Positions 1 to 11,413 of a DNA stretch of 64,000 nucleotides are shown in pieces (within the stretch, counting starts at the first letter, position 1; the number at the start of each line of letters is the position of its first letter). Origin of the DNA: Agroathelia rolfsii (taxonomy: Eukaryota; Basidiomycota; Agaricomycetes; Amylocorticiales; Amylocorticiaceae); NCBI GenBank assembly GCA_018343915.1, contig JABRWF010000007.1:620001-684000 (forward strand). The letters run 5' to 3'. The notes below the pieces were generated by a model. It worked only from the letters and a program-made list of their open reading frames with translations. It ran no database searches and was not told the origin of the DNA. The position numbers were made by a program, and so were the translations under genes.

Positions 1-787
1 TGGTGGACCAACGCAGATCCTTTTGCAGCATCTGTTTCCTGGAATGAATCGCCGATATCTCCGCTTGGGTGTTGTGAAGACACATGAGCGGGCGTAAAGT
101 TGTCTCTTGGTTGTCGATCGGCGAATGCCTCAGGGTCAGGAGAAAGAAAAGTGACATGACGAGCCGGCAGCGTTGACATCGTGGGAGACGAGCACAAGAT
201 AATTTCTTTGGTCATGTCGCACTATTTAGCACTGCGTCCGGGACAATACGATCCCGTTGGGTGGAGCATACCATTGCACAAGTCTGGAGTAAAATGAGTG
301 TATTTGTGTCATTCATGGCTTCATTCATGCATTCACTGCGCTTAGTTTCGACTTTTTTTCGGTGATTTTCTCAAGTTGGTGTTTGTTTGTTCTTTCTCAC
401 GCCACCGGACGCCACAAGTCCCAAGGCGAAGGCGATTTTCGTCAGTCGACCTTCAACGGATGGATTGAGCAAACATATCAACCCCAAGTCATACATGTAC
501 TACTAGCAAATTCCGGCTATAATAAATTGCCCCAACTCAATGGTGTTTGAGGCCTTATAATAGCATAACTCCCTATCTACTCCATCACACCATGTCTCTT
601 TTCCACGATCAGTATTTATTGTATCCGAATCGAAATCATAACGTCCATCAGTCGTTTATAAAATAGGCCCGCTCTGGGGCCTCTCAATAAATTGAAAAAA
701 AAGGCCATTCGACCTGACTTCTTGCTCGCATGGTACACAGCATACATACACACATTATTTTATGTATACAGTAACGTCAAGGCGTAT
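1..787. other. Intergenic, left edge
   Basis: No coding region with recognisable protein features was found. The short open frames here are not ATG-led or have no family resemblance. The stretch probably holds the flank of a gene beyond the left edge and the 3' side of the membrane-protein gene on the minus strand. Confidence 0.4.
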
Positions 788-1216
788 TCATTGCTTCCGT
801 TTGACCATCCTCCACGCCGCCTCAGGGGCGAGCATCATGAATGATCCTAAAGCACCGGCGAGAGCGATAGCCCAAAAATTTGACGTGGACATGTCCAGAC
901 GAGGATCGCCATGGTTGTCTATGACCCTGATACCCAAGCCGCCGAGAGCGCCACCTGCCATCACGATAACAACGAGGTGAGCCAAGGGGTGTATGGATTT
1001 ATATCCGCTGGCTGACTGCACGAGGCGAATCAGTATTGCTGCTGGCAGGCTGATGAGCGCACCGCCTGCGGCGCCGGCTCGCATGAGGCTTGTATAATCC
1101 CAAATCGTGATGGGTAGCCACCAACGCGTGATCTGAATACCCATGAGAACCGTGCAAGAGCCCCAAATGGACCAGTAGATGGGGAGTGCGATGAGCATGC
1201 CTAGCGCTTGCCACAT
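788..1216 (-). CDS. Small four-pass membrane protein, unknown function
   Basis: This is an intronless ATG-to-TGA frame of 142 residues. It shows about four hydrophobic segments: roughly residues 5-28, 46-65, 80-97 and 113-130. Several carry small-residue runs (AGAAGGAL, AGGALGGLG, ALAGALG) typical of tightly packed helices. The C terminus is short and basic (RMVKRKQ), which suggests a cytosolic or matrix-facing tail. I do not recognise the family. It may be a small endoplasmic-reticulum or mitochondrial membrane protein; that is inference from composition only. An upstream coding exon cannot be excluded, but the ATG at 1216 gives a complete first helix. It stands alone, with the GT15 gene about 1.4 kb away on the same strand. 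Confidence 0.6.
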   Translation of the reverse strand: MWQALGMLIALPIYWSIWGSCTVLMGIQITRWWLPITIWDYTSLMRAGAAGGALISLPAAILIRLVQSASGYKSIHPLAHLVVIVMAGGALGGLGIRVIDNHGDPRLDMSTSNFWAIALAGALGSFMMLAPEAAWRMVKRKQ

Positions 1217-2641
1217 GTTCCTCGTTGACTAGAAGTAACAGTAAACAAGATCAAACTCGTGCGCTGGCAAAGGAAAATAGAATGCAACCCACAGAACCCC
1301 AGAGGCGACCAAGGCTGGAGACGGATTTAATGGATAGGTCCTTGGTGGCTTGCATCGGAGAGTAGTTAGTAGGATGGTTGAATCACCTGGTGGGGATGCA
1401 GAGTAGCTGTACAACTTCCACAGATTTTATAGGACGGCTAGGACAAGGCGATTCTTAGGTAACCGTAAATCCAAGTACGTCACACCTTAAAGCAGGCTGC
1501 TATGATATAGGACCTATTCTCTCCGCTGCGTCAGTAGGTCAAGTTATATATTGTACAGCATCTTTTCACTATCAATGAACCTCGTTGACCGGCAAAGCAG
1601 CAAGTTCATTAATCCGTCAGCTGATCGAGAGTTAAGCGTTGGAAATAATCTTTTCCTGCTGGGTAAAAAAATAAAATAAAATAGAGAAATGTTAGATCTT
1701 AGTCTATGGGCGCCAAGAGAGACGATTAAACCAGTAACTAACATAAACCAACCTGAGGTCGCCCAGGAACAAAATACCGCAGCACAGCTACTATAGCGAC
1801 TGGCAGGCTATTAGACCACACTGTGGAAAGCTGCCAGGGTCGAACACCAGTCTATTCATAGCTGCCACGAAATGTTCAATATAAACGTGTCAATGGTCGG
1901 GTTTAGCTCGACCTTCTGGTCTGCATGAGCCGGCCATGTAACCATGCTGATGATGGTGATGATGATGATGATCTCAGTCCAAAAAAGCGGTCGCGGAAGC
2001 AAACGCCACCTCGCCCCCCAGGTCTTCTGGAAATACAAATCGCTCCAATGACACAACATATGTACTGCCCACACACGCTAGGCCGCCTCAGTCTCCCGCA
2101 GCCCAGGCCTTGGTGTCCCCTCTGTGTGTCGACATAAGCATCACAGAGATATACAGGCACTTAGGCCCAGATACGAATTGCGGGAATGTTCGTTGACTTA
2201 TGTTTTTTTGGTTCTTTTCAACTTGAACGTTCTATGTCGGCATACCAATCATGACGTGATAGGGCCTTTTCCACGTAATCTCACCGTTCACCGGCGTCCA
2301 TTCGCATCGGAATGTGATTGAGAGCCCGGGTTACCCAGCCCATATTATTAGTGATATCTCCGCCGGGTCTTCTATATATTGCGTACAGGTTTCGACATTT
2401 TGGCGAGCGGAACAGAAAATAGGAATCCTATAAGGAGATTTTGGCGCAGGACAAAACAGTAATATATTAAAAGACACTATTGTTCGAAGCTGCCGAGCCG
2501 ACTTCTACGTGATCGAACGCAGACCATCGCGGCAGACGAGCACATGTAGAGGCACCTAGCGTTGCGATACAAGGCCTACACGTGATCCTCGTGCAGATAA
2601 GAGACGGCAGAGCCAACGCTAGGGTAGTGGCGCTTGTTGCT
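1217..2641. other. Intergenic with a GAT microsatellite
   Basis: No gene is supported here. An impure GAT-type microsatellite lies at about 1948-1975. Open frames on both strands around 1900-2160 overlap it, have skewed composition and look spurious. Confidence 0.4.
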
Positions 2642-4605
2642 TCAAGCGAACATCGCATCATAGCGTTTCAGACAAGAATACCATTCATAATCTGTAGCCT
2701 TGTATTCAGTATCTCATATATAGCGGATGAAAGGGTCTGAGACTAACCAAAGTTTTGACTCGGATCACACCAGCACTTTCCCTTGCTGTGTGAAGGCTCC
2801 TGAGGACAATGCTGGAAGGGCTCGTGACGGTAACCAATATCCTCAAAGAAGTGGATCTGATCCTTGCGCGCGAAGAGAGCTGCGCCGATGCTGTGTACCG
2901 GTGCATCGCCCCAACGCTGTTGATATGTATATTAAACGATGTAGATCTGTGAGACAGGACGGAGTGCGAACCTCGTAGTAAAAGCCGCCCTTCTCGTCAA
3001 GGAAATCAAAGAATTTGCCGTAGCCTTCTCCCCTCCAGAGTTCAAGATCACCAATCTCGAAGTTGGACCAGACTAGTATCGGCAGATCGTTAGCAACCTA
3101 ACAGGGTCGGCTGCAAGACAGACTTACAGTGGCAGCGATTGTATGTCTCTCCTCCGTCATCCGAGATAAAGGATAGAGCGTTGTCTTCGTGGAGGAGGTC
3201 GGGGTTTGCATTCATAAACTCTGTGGATGTAGCTTGAGTATTCGGGATGGAGGCGTTTGGATGACGAAATACTAGCCTTTAACCGCATCCCAGAGTGTAG
3301 GGATCGTCGCCTCGTACTCATACAACGAAACGGTAAAGCCTTATTGACGTCTAAGCCACGGACAAAAATGGCATAATCACAGAAATACAGACCATAAACT
3401 TTGTTTCCTTCCTGCATGACTCTGAATGGATCGTAATCTAGGTCGCAGAAGAACTTGACATCTGGTCTGAACAGACATTAATTGAATATACAATAATATG
3501 AACAAGCACTCACTCAATGCGCCAGTAGTAACGGTAGTTTGCCAATAAGGGGTGACGATAGAAGAACTAATCAAAGCTCATATCAGAGACGAATGATGCA
3601 TTTGACAGGTAAGAGACTAACACCGGAGTTAAAACGACACATGTTTCCTGTGCAAAATTATAAGTTAAAAGACAGCTTTGACAATCAACGGACTTACGGT
3701 ATCTGACATGAGAGGAAGCAAGCATTAGCATTCACTCAAAAGGCCTGTCAAATTTACGCACGGGACACTCCCTGGTATAGCAAATTAGCGGAGAATTAAG
3801 CGAGACAGAAGGAATAATGGGCGTACATCCATAGATAACACTGTTCTTGGTCATTTGCTCTCTGGCCGCGCTGGCCCTCTCTTCGTCAATCCAGTCGGGC
3901 TGGTGCCAATGTTCAGGTTGAATTAAGCCATATTCCACCTTAGCATCGGTGAGGGCCGAGGTTCGCCTGGGGCGATTTCTTTAGCAAGACTCCAACGAAA
4001 ATGGGACAGGGTATGTATTTACTTTTTGAATTCCTCAGAGAAAGGCTCTTCATTAAGGAAAACGTAGGGATAATTGTACTTCTTGTTGAAACGGTCTTCC
4101 ATCTGCTTCATGGATGTAATGATGCCTAAAGAAAGTAAGGAATGAGATCAAGTGAATCCAGGGCCTCATAACACAGGAGAAATACCATCAAGATCCTAAA
4201 AACAAAACACATCAGTTATACCTATTGAGGACACGTCACGGTGATCTTACAGTGTTTCTGTGAAACAATGCTAGTGTCAGCTAGTAAATCCGTAGCCAAA
4301 TCGAATGACCAATTGACCTTGCTAGAAGCACAAATGCAGCATTCACACGACTATCGTTTTGTGTTACAGAAGCTGGTAGAGGTGCCTTGTAAGGTGGCTG
4401 CCCAACTTTGAATTTGTCTGCGATATTGGACAGGGATGTTGCTTTGCCATAAGATTCATGTGAGAAGGACAGGATGTAGTGTAAGCTGATCTGTATGGCC
4501 CCACAGCAGAGTTGTAGCATCATTAGGAATAATAGCACCAGGGAGAATCGGTAGACTTGCAATGATTCCGAGCACGAGAAAGACGTAACGCATAGGCGTC
4601 ATCAT
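2642..4605 (-). CDS. Alpha-1,2-mannosyltransferase, GT15 (KRE2/MNT1 family), copy 1
   Basis: GT15 enzymes are type II Golgi membrane proteins that move mannose from GDP-mannose to O- and N-linked glycans. The gene opens with a hydrophobic anchor ([17 protein letters not shown]). Its many exons then encode [96 protein letters not shown] and [20 protein letters not shown], all hallmark blocks in the correct order. The FWSNFEI block holds the glutamate proposed as catalytic in yeast Kre2. The last exon ([16 protein letters not shown]) ends at 2642. I chose the ATG at 4605 because it gives the membrane anchor; the join after the anchor (near residue 45) is the least certain. Two microexons (7 and 10 nt) are needed to keep the frame. 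All blocks are intact, so the gene looks functional. It is divergent from TOM40. Confidence 0.85.
4186..4195 (-). other. 10-nt microexon of the GT15 gene
   Basis: On the minus strand the exon GATCTTGATG lies between tttttag and gtatttc. It supplies DLD and the first base of the following Gly codon, joining to GCATCATTACATCC. Together with the neighbouring 7-nt exon it means three introns interrupt about ten residues. Confidence 0.7.
4251..4257 (-). other. 7-nt microexon of the GT15 gene
   Basis: Read on the minus strand, the exon AAACACT is bounded by cag before it and gtaag after it. It joins ...CTAGCAAG to GATCTTGATG and gives LARNTDLDG, which matches LARNSDLEG in the second GT15 gene of this window. 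Without it the frame breaks. Confidence 0.7.
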
Positions 4606-5019
4606 CTTTGCAGAGTGTCTACGCTGAGCAGGTCAGCACGTTGCTGTGACGATATATCAGTTAGGCTGTCAGCAGGGTTAGCGTTGCTGTCGTTGGGACC
4701 GCGACTTGACTGGAAGAGAAGAAGGGTTGTGTGATGTAGCCAACTACCAACGATACTGACCTCAAGGCTCGTAATAAGAGCCGCAGCAGTGCCCCGGAAC
4801 AGTGTCTACTTTCGGAAATTTTCCGGAGCCGACAGGACGGAGACGGGCCGGAATCAAACAGGCGTCCGGACCAAAGTTCAAAGTTGTCCGATATCTACAC
4901 CAAAACTAGCCTCGCTTTTGACGCGAAACCAGATTTTCGCCTGTTACGCCATTCCCTCTTCCGTGTCGACTTCTGTGTCTCTCTTGCGTCTCTGACCGAC
5001 GACGACAACGACGACGACG
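4606..5019. promoter_or_regulatory. Divergent promoter region, GT15 copy 1 / TOM40
   Basis: About 410 nt separate the two divergently transcribed starts. No clear TATA box or named site could be assigned. The part next to TOM40 is pyrimidine-rich with gacgacgac repeats just before the ATG, as in many fungal 5' leaders. Confidence 0.45.
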
Positions 5020-6370
5020 ATGGCTTCACCTGCGCTCCCACAAAAAGAGGTCCTCGACCCATATGTCCCTCCTGCTCCCGCTCCGTCGCAGCCCTCGCGA
5101 CTGTCTGTGCTGGCACGTCCGTTCTCGCCATTGACAAGTGTTTACGACCGCTTCTCAGCATGGCGTGCCGGCCTTGGGTTGCCCAACCCAGGACTGGTTG
5201 AAAACCTTCAAAAAGAAGTCAAGTGTAGGCATATACACTTGAATTATACTAGATATATGTGTTGACTGTGGAATTGTCCTTCTCGCCAACAGCGACACAC
5301 CTTACAAATTACATGTTCGATGGTGCAAGGGCAGACCTGACCAAGAGTCTGTCCATGAACCCTGCCTTCCAGGTCACACACTCTTTTGCCCTCGGTTCGC
5401 AAACGCAGGAGCCTTCATACAACTTTGGTGCCATTTTTGCCCACAACACGGTAGGTGTCATTTCTCGGCTGCGTAGAGGCAGCATACTGTGCATAAAGCG
5501 AACGACGTTGGCTCATATCGTGTCATTTTTCTACAGCTCTTCATGCAAGGTGGTGTTGACCATTCCGGTAACGTGAATGGCCGTATCCACCACGGTTGGA
5601 ATGACAGCAACGTCACGAAAATGCAGGCCCAGGTATGCATTCAGTTTCGACTACGTTTCCTTTACCGTGTTTTTGACTTCCTCCTGCTACAGATATCATC
5701 GCAAGGCTCAGCACAGAGCGTGTTGCAAGTCGACCACGATTATACCGGTCTCGACTTCACGCTCAACGCTAAGGCCATCAACCCCTCTCCTACGGATTTG
5801 ACGGGCATCTACGTCGGCAACTACCTCCAATCTGTTACAAACAACCTCTCGCTCGGCTTCGAGACGCTGCTACAGCACCCCACGCCGGACACTTCGGATA
5901 TGTCAACGTCATACGTTGCCAAGTACCAATCCACGGCGCGCGACTGGATTGCTACTGCGCACATCCAGCCTCTGGGCGTGCTGCAAGCGACGTACTGGCA
6001 AAAGCTGAGCGAAAAGCTTGACGTCGCTGCCGACCTGCAGATCCTCGCCGCACCCGGCAGGCGGGAGGCGGTCAGCACGATTGGCGCCAAGTACGACCTC
6101 CGCATGGCAACGTTCCGTGCACAACTAGACTCGACGGGCAAGGTCTCGGCGTTGCTTGAGCAACGGTTCGCGCCCACGTTTGTCTTCACTGTGGCTGGTG
6201 AGATCGATCACATGAAGGTATGTCTCGTTGAGCTCTTGTCATTTCTCCTGGATATCCTGGCTAATTTATATGATTTATAGAACGCCGCCAAGGTCGGTGT
6301 GGGCGTAATGATTGAGAGCTCGAGCTTGACACCAGAGGAGATGGGTTTGCAGCCTCAGCCCCCTTTTTAA
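5020..6370 (+). CDS. TOM40: Mitochondrial import receptor subunit TOM40
   Basis: TOM40 is the beta-barrel channel of the outer-membrane translocase through which nearly all mitochondrial precursors pass. The N terminus is proline-rich (MASPALPQKEVLDPYVPPAP), then NPGLVENLQKEV leads to YMFDGARADLTKSLSMNPAF, a TOM40 signature of the Porin_3 fold. Later exons give FMQGGVDHSGNVNGRIHHGW, LQVDHDYTGLDFTLNAKAIN and, near the C terminus, the AAKVGVGVMIE strand. Five exons join with short introns; the first donor is at about 5219. The protein is about 355 residues, as expected for the family. The stop at 6368-6370 follows GLQPQPPF. The ATG at 5020 is the first in frame and gives a normal N terminus. 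The gene is intact, with no sign of transfer. Confidence 0.93.
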
Positions 6371-6694
6371 TATAGGATAATATCATATATACATGACATT
6401 TTTAATAGAATCGACACTGATGTCCATAATGCAATGTCCCTCCGCTCCTTTATTCTACCGCCATATACCACATTTAAGTGTCTCGAAATGGCTTGCGTGA
6501 GCTTCTGGAAGGGGTGTGTTGCTATGACGTAATGGCAGTTGGGTGCTTGCGTCTGATTCCAGAATTAGTGGAACAGAGTTTTAAATGGATGCTTCAACTT
6601 GAACTGTTTCTTTAGAGTGTGCTCTCTGCCAGTGTTTCTGCTGCTGCTTCTGTTTCTCTTGATAGGTTAGATTCACGCTGACATAGACAACATT
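6371..6694. other. Intergenic, TOM40 3' side to ABC ATPase
   Basis: This short spacer holds the presumed TOM40 3' UTR and the ABC gene promoter. Nothing else was recognised. Confidence 0.4.
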
Positions 6695-7998
6695 ATGGGA
6701 TCAAACGACCCTCGTACCATTCTCTCGGTAAAAGATGTCCAGTGTAGAGCTGGCAACCCCAAAGCCGAGCCCATTTTCTCCCATGTATCTTTTGATGTTA
6801 ATGAGGGGAATATAATCGTCCTACAAGGCAAAAGTGGCTCTGGGTAAGTCTTTATTCACGCAATAAACGTAAGCTTTTTTTTACCTTGTATGCATCATGT
6901 GTTATAGGAAAACCACGCTGCTAAAGTGTCTGGCGCATCTGAACGTATATGAGGGAGAGATCCTGTTTCATGGAAAGTATGTGGTAGTGTATTGCTACTG
7001 GAGATATAACTTATCACGAAGCACTTTATCCATACGTTGTGCAGGAATCCGTCATCGTGGGGTCAGTATCCTCATCGTCATCACCTTTTGACGGCGGCGT
7101 GCTACCCGTTTGCCTATCGATCTACCATCTGTCCGAGTTGTCGTCCCAGGCAACTGCTTCTTGATGAGTGACTTGAGGTTGACGATTCCAAGTTTCAAAC
7201 TTGGGTTCTCCCTCTGTTCATCCGAATTTCATCCCCATGATTATCACCTTCAAGTCCTTCTTGTCTCTATTCCCCACATTTGCCACCTTCAATCAGGTCA
7301 AAGAAGAAGAAACTGACCTTCTTCACCAGGCATCCCCTTCTACCGCACCCGCGTTCTCTACGTCCCCCAACGCCCCTCTCTCCTACCGGGCACCCCACGC
7401 GACTTCCTGAAAACACTCTCCGGCTTCGACTCTCGCCGGCGCTCGGAGCAGTCCAAGCCCGGACGCAACGGTGTCACGTCGAGCGATACCGAGCGCCCCT
7501 TTGAGGTCGCGCGCGCATGGGGCATCGACAACGAGCTCTGGGATCGCGATTGGTCCAACCTGAGCGGGGGTGAGGCGCAGCGCGTGGCGTTGGCGGTGGG
7601 CGTCGGGTTGGATGCGGCGGATGTGTTGCTTTTGGATGGTATGTTTTCCGTGATTATTATTATGTGCGGGTTTTGTATATACCTCTTCCCTTGTTCCTTC
7701 TTCTCTTCTCTCTCATCCGAGAAAAACTTTCTATCCCTGTTCTGCTTCGCCTTCGTTTTTCGGTACCGATGAGCTAATGATGATGCTACCAGAGCCCACG
7801 TCGGCACTCGATCCGGCATCAAGCAAGGTGGTAGAAGACACGATTCTAGAGGAGATCAAGGACGAGGGGCGTATGCTCCGCGCTATCGTCTGGATCACGC
7901 ACTCGGAAGAACAGGCGCATCGTGTGGGCACTCGATTCCTTCGCGTAACCTCGGAGGGTATTCGAGAGGAGGAAGATATTGGATCTAATAGTGTTTGA
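6695..7998 (+). CDS. Stand-alone ABC ATPase, FetA/STAR1-like
   Basis: This is a single nucleotide-binding domain of about 250 residues with no membrane segment. Walker A (LQGKSGSGKTTLLKCL) is split by an intron after SGS. The Q-loop region reads VLYVPQRPSLLPGTP, the signature is NLSGGEAQRVALA, Walker B is ADVLLLDEPTSALD and the switch histidine lies in WITHSEEQAHRVG. Four exons can be joined; one internal intron (about 7060-7329) is unusually long for this locus. The closest pattern I know is the ATPase half of bacterial FetAB (YbbL) and plant STAR1, which pair with a separate membrane subunit and are linked to metal or UDP-glucose transport. No such partner lies in this window, so the substrate is unknown. 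All catalytic motifs are intact. The gene follows TOM40 on the same strand. Confidence 0.8.
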
Positions 7999-9503
7999 TG
8001 GTCATATGTGGGGTTAAGGATGCAGAAAGAGATGCGGGGTAGCCTGGAAACTCTCGGCGATGTGTCGTTATGATGAATGGACTCTAACGAAGATAAGACG
8101 TATATGGATTCGCATTGCGATGAAATATAATATTTATATGCATGGATGGGTATATAATAGAAAATTACATTTTTATTTGTAGCTATCCAGTACCAGCTTG
8201 AGATCCGTGCTCTCGCAAGGGCAGGAAAACATAACGCGGTCATATGCTGTGTAATGCCAGCAAGCACTGACGGTAAGCTCGATCAAGGAAGATACGCGAG
8301 ACGCCGACATAAAAGCGACCTGGTCAGTTTTGGGTTTATTTAGATTAGGGCCTGTGTAGATAGCAACCTAAAGGCACTAATGCGCTGCGGTCCCGATGAG
8401 AGGGCCCAGAAAGGCAGCGGAGGCACGCAAGCGCAGGTCCCTCGAGCCCCTCGCCGATGAATTCCGTCTGATGCGGTTGGGCCGAGACCAGCACTATAAT
8501 TGCGATCGACCGGACGTTTGTGCGCGGCACACCGCGGGAGAGGGAGAGTGTGCGATATGGCGGGTCGCGAGGCTGCTCTGTGCTCGAGGGTGTACGGCCA
8601 TTGGCATATACGTGCAGCATTTGCGGGCAAGCGAGGTTTATCTATGAGCTATGCTATGTGTGTACAAAGAAGACGGTGCCTCGTGTAAGATGGTAACAAT
8701 ACATTGATGTTGTGTACCAGGAGGGGGTTGTGCCAGCAGGCAATTGACGGTCATTGCGTGAGGGGGAAGCGGGTGAAAAGAAGCCGCTTTAGGATGTTCG
8801 GTTCCGCAGGCAGCCTAGGCTGTCTTGTCATTTTAGGTGACTCTTCACGTGATTAAAAAAAAGCAAATGTTGGGGTTCACCTTGGCAGTCTTGTCAATAG
8901 CACAACTTGACCACGAACTTTCTTGACTTGCAAGCTGAAGCTGAAGGTGTAAATGAAGAGGAGCAAGGGCAAAGGAGATATCTCCCGATAAAAGATGCCG
9001 AAATAATAATGACGTTTTTGATTATGGGGCTGTTTTATTTTTGGATGGGGACAGCGTAATGGCAGTGCTGATGCTTGATTGAGCTGCTGCGCAAGCTGCC
9101 TGCCTCAGACCGTCTGCAGTCTGCAGTCTACAGCTCATTTCATCTCTTTCAGCGTTGCAACGGACACCCAGTCTGCTTGCTTTGATATATTTCTATTTCT
9201 CAACCCATAGAATAAATCCATACAACTTGCTGTCTTGGTACGGCTACTTGCTGCGTACGCATTATAACATCAACCACATCGCTGCTTGTCTCTGTCCGCA
9301 CATTCGGCCCATCCCTCAACTGCGGCTTCTACAAGCTGCCCATACTTTAGCTTCTCTCGACCAATATTACCTCCGTCGCAATCTTGTGCTAGAGCCACCA
9401 CAATCCTACTGTACACCACATAGTACCTACCTTGTCCTTTCAACCTTCCTTCCCGTCTTCTTTCTCTTTCAACGTCTATCCCTCCACCCACTGGCTTGCA
9501 GCC
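7999..9503. other. Intergenic; 5' leader of GT15 copy 2 at the right end
   Basis: No gene is supported. A GC-rich patch at 8340-8650 is open in several frames on both strands, none with protein-like features. The last 350 bases before 9504 are pyrimidine-rich and lack stops in one frame, which fits a fungal promoter and 5' UTR rather than coding sequence. Confidence 0.4.
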
Positions 9504-11413
9504 ATGGTCGGCATCACCATTGCCCCCGGATCGCGACGATACATTATCGCCGTGCTTGCCCTCGTCTTCTTCCTCCACTCCCTCTACATCCTCTCCACCA
9601 AGGAGGCGAGTTACTATCCCGACGCCATTGTCCGCATATCCGAACAATTCAAGTTCAACATCAGCGATACCCTCAGCTACGAACCTATAGACTACTCTGG
9701 CGCGGCCGCCATTGCATCTGGCTCAATGCGCGAAAATGCTACGCTTGTCATGTTGGCGAGAAATAGCGAGTGAGTACTAATGATATTCCGGTCAACGTCA
9801 TATATATTTTATATGTTTAAAAATAAAACATTCACATTTACTGACCCTTATTACCCCGCGTTTCTTCCTCAGTCTCGAGGGTGCCGTGTCTGCCGTGAGA
9901 AGCATGGAAGATCGTTTCAACACGCATCATCACTATCCTTGGGTCTTCCTCAATGAAGAACCGTTCTCTCAAAACTTTATCGAGTGGGTTTTTAGTACTA
10001 CTTGCTTGAATATTCACTGATTTGCGTTATTATATATATATTTAAAAAAGCCGTATAAGTGTCTTGGTCAGCGGTGAGGTCCAATTCGGCGTCATCCCCC
10101 ACGATCACTGGTACCAGCCGGAGTGGATCGACGAGGAAAGAGCCAGCAAAGGCAGGTTCGACATGCTGATGAAGGGCATCATCTATGCCGGTAGCGTTCC
10201 GTGGGCATTTTCATGCGCATTTATTCTATGAATATAGACAGCTAATGCGCATTTATCCAGATATCGTAACATGTGTCGGTTCAACTCTGGGGTAAATACA
10301 GGATCTTCCCAGCACCCCACAAGTATATCCTGATTATGTATATTCCAGTTCTTCTTCCGACATGACCTGTTGCAAAAATATCGCTACTACTGGCGTGTAG
10401 AGTACGTTGCGTTTTCCCGCCATGTCGCTTGCGCCTTGTGACTAACGAATTATAGGCCTGATGTGTCGTTCTTCTGCGACCTTGACTACGATCCATTCCG
10501 ATTCATGAGGGAAAATAAGAAAGTTTATAGTGAGTTTTTCCTCGTCCCCCTACAATTTTTCCAGATTTTGATGATCATATTTTTGATAGGCTGGACAATC
10601 TCTCTATACGAATGGGAACCTACCATCCCCACATTATGGAACACCGTGAAAGGTGAGCTCCCTCAGTCTCCATCGACATACATAATCCTAATCCTTACAT
10701 ACGGCATCCAGAATTCATGGAACTCCACCCGGAATACATCCACCCTGACAACTCGATGAGCTTCCTGAGTGATAATGGTGGCGAGACGTACAACCTCTGC
10801 CATTGTAAGTCGACATCTTCTCATTCTCTCGTCAACACCAGCTCAACACTCCCCCCTTCCTTTACAGATTGGTCAAACTTTGAGATAGCAGATCTCGACT
10901 TTTGGCGGAGTGAGGCTTACATGGCCTTCTTTGATTATCTCGAAAGCAAGGGCGGGTTCTACTATGAGGTGATTATCATTGCCTTTTTTTTTTTTTTTTG
11001 CTGCGAAAGCGATTTACTAAATAATTGGTAATAGCGCTGGGGAGATGCGCCTGTACACAGTATTGCTGCGTCGTTATTTGCGAGCAAGGATCAAGTGCAT
11101 TTCTTTAATGATATCGGGTACGCACGCACGTTCAGCCACGAGTGTGTGGAGAAGCCGGGAATACTGACTAGATACTTTCAAAAAAAAAAAAAAAAACAGT
11201 TATAGACATCCGCCATTCCAACATTGTCCTCAGGGAGGCGACGTATGGCAAAAGGGCAAATGCTCGTGTAACCCTTCGGATACGTTTGGTACGTTGGATG
11301 CATATATTACCTCATATTCAATCGACCTAATCGACTTCTTTTTCCACCGATTTTGTGTAGATTATCGCACAGATTCATGTCTGAACAGGTACAAGAAAAT
11401 GTACGAGCTGTAG
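9504..11413 (+). CDS. Alpha-1,2-mannosyltransferase, GT15 (KRE2/MNT1 family), copy 2
   Basis: This is a second Golgi GT15 enzyme using GDP-mannose. The N terminus is a type II anchor ([20 protein letters not shown]). Exons then give [117 protein letters not shown], and the cysteine-containing end [14 protein letters not shown], with the stop at 11411-11413. The ATG at 9504 is preferred over the longer open frame upstream because it directly precedes the membrane anchor. It is collinear with copy 1 but carries fewer introns around LARNSDLEG, so one copy has gained or lost introns there. It lies on the opposite strand from copy 1, with TOM40 and the ABC gene between them. Confidence 0.9.

Noticed and set aside
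7358..7822. 154-codon minus-strand frame
   Set aside because: It lies antisense to the ABC ATPase exons that carry LSGGE and Walker B.
8340..8650. Overlapping open frames on both strands
   Set aside because: Locally GC-rich DNA leaves several frames open at once; none has protein-like features or splice partners.
9155..9503. Longer open frame upstream of GT15 copy 2
   Set aside because: It is a different reading frame with pyrimidine-rich, low-complexity composition; the real protein begins at 9504 with a membrane anchor.
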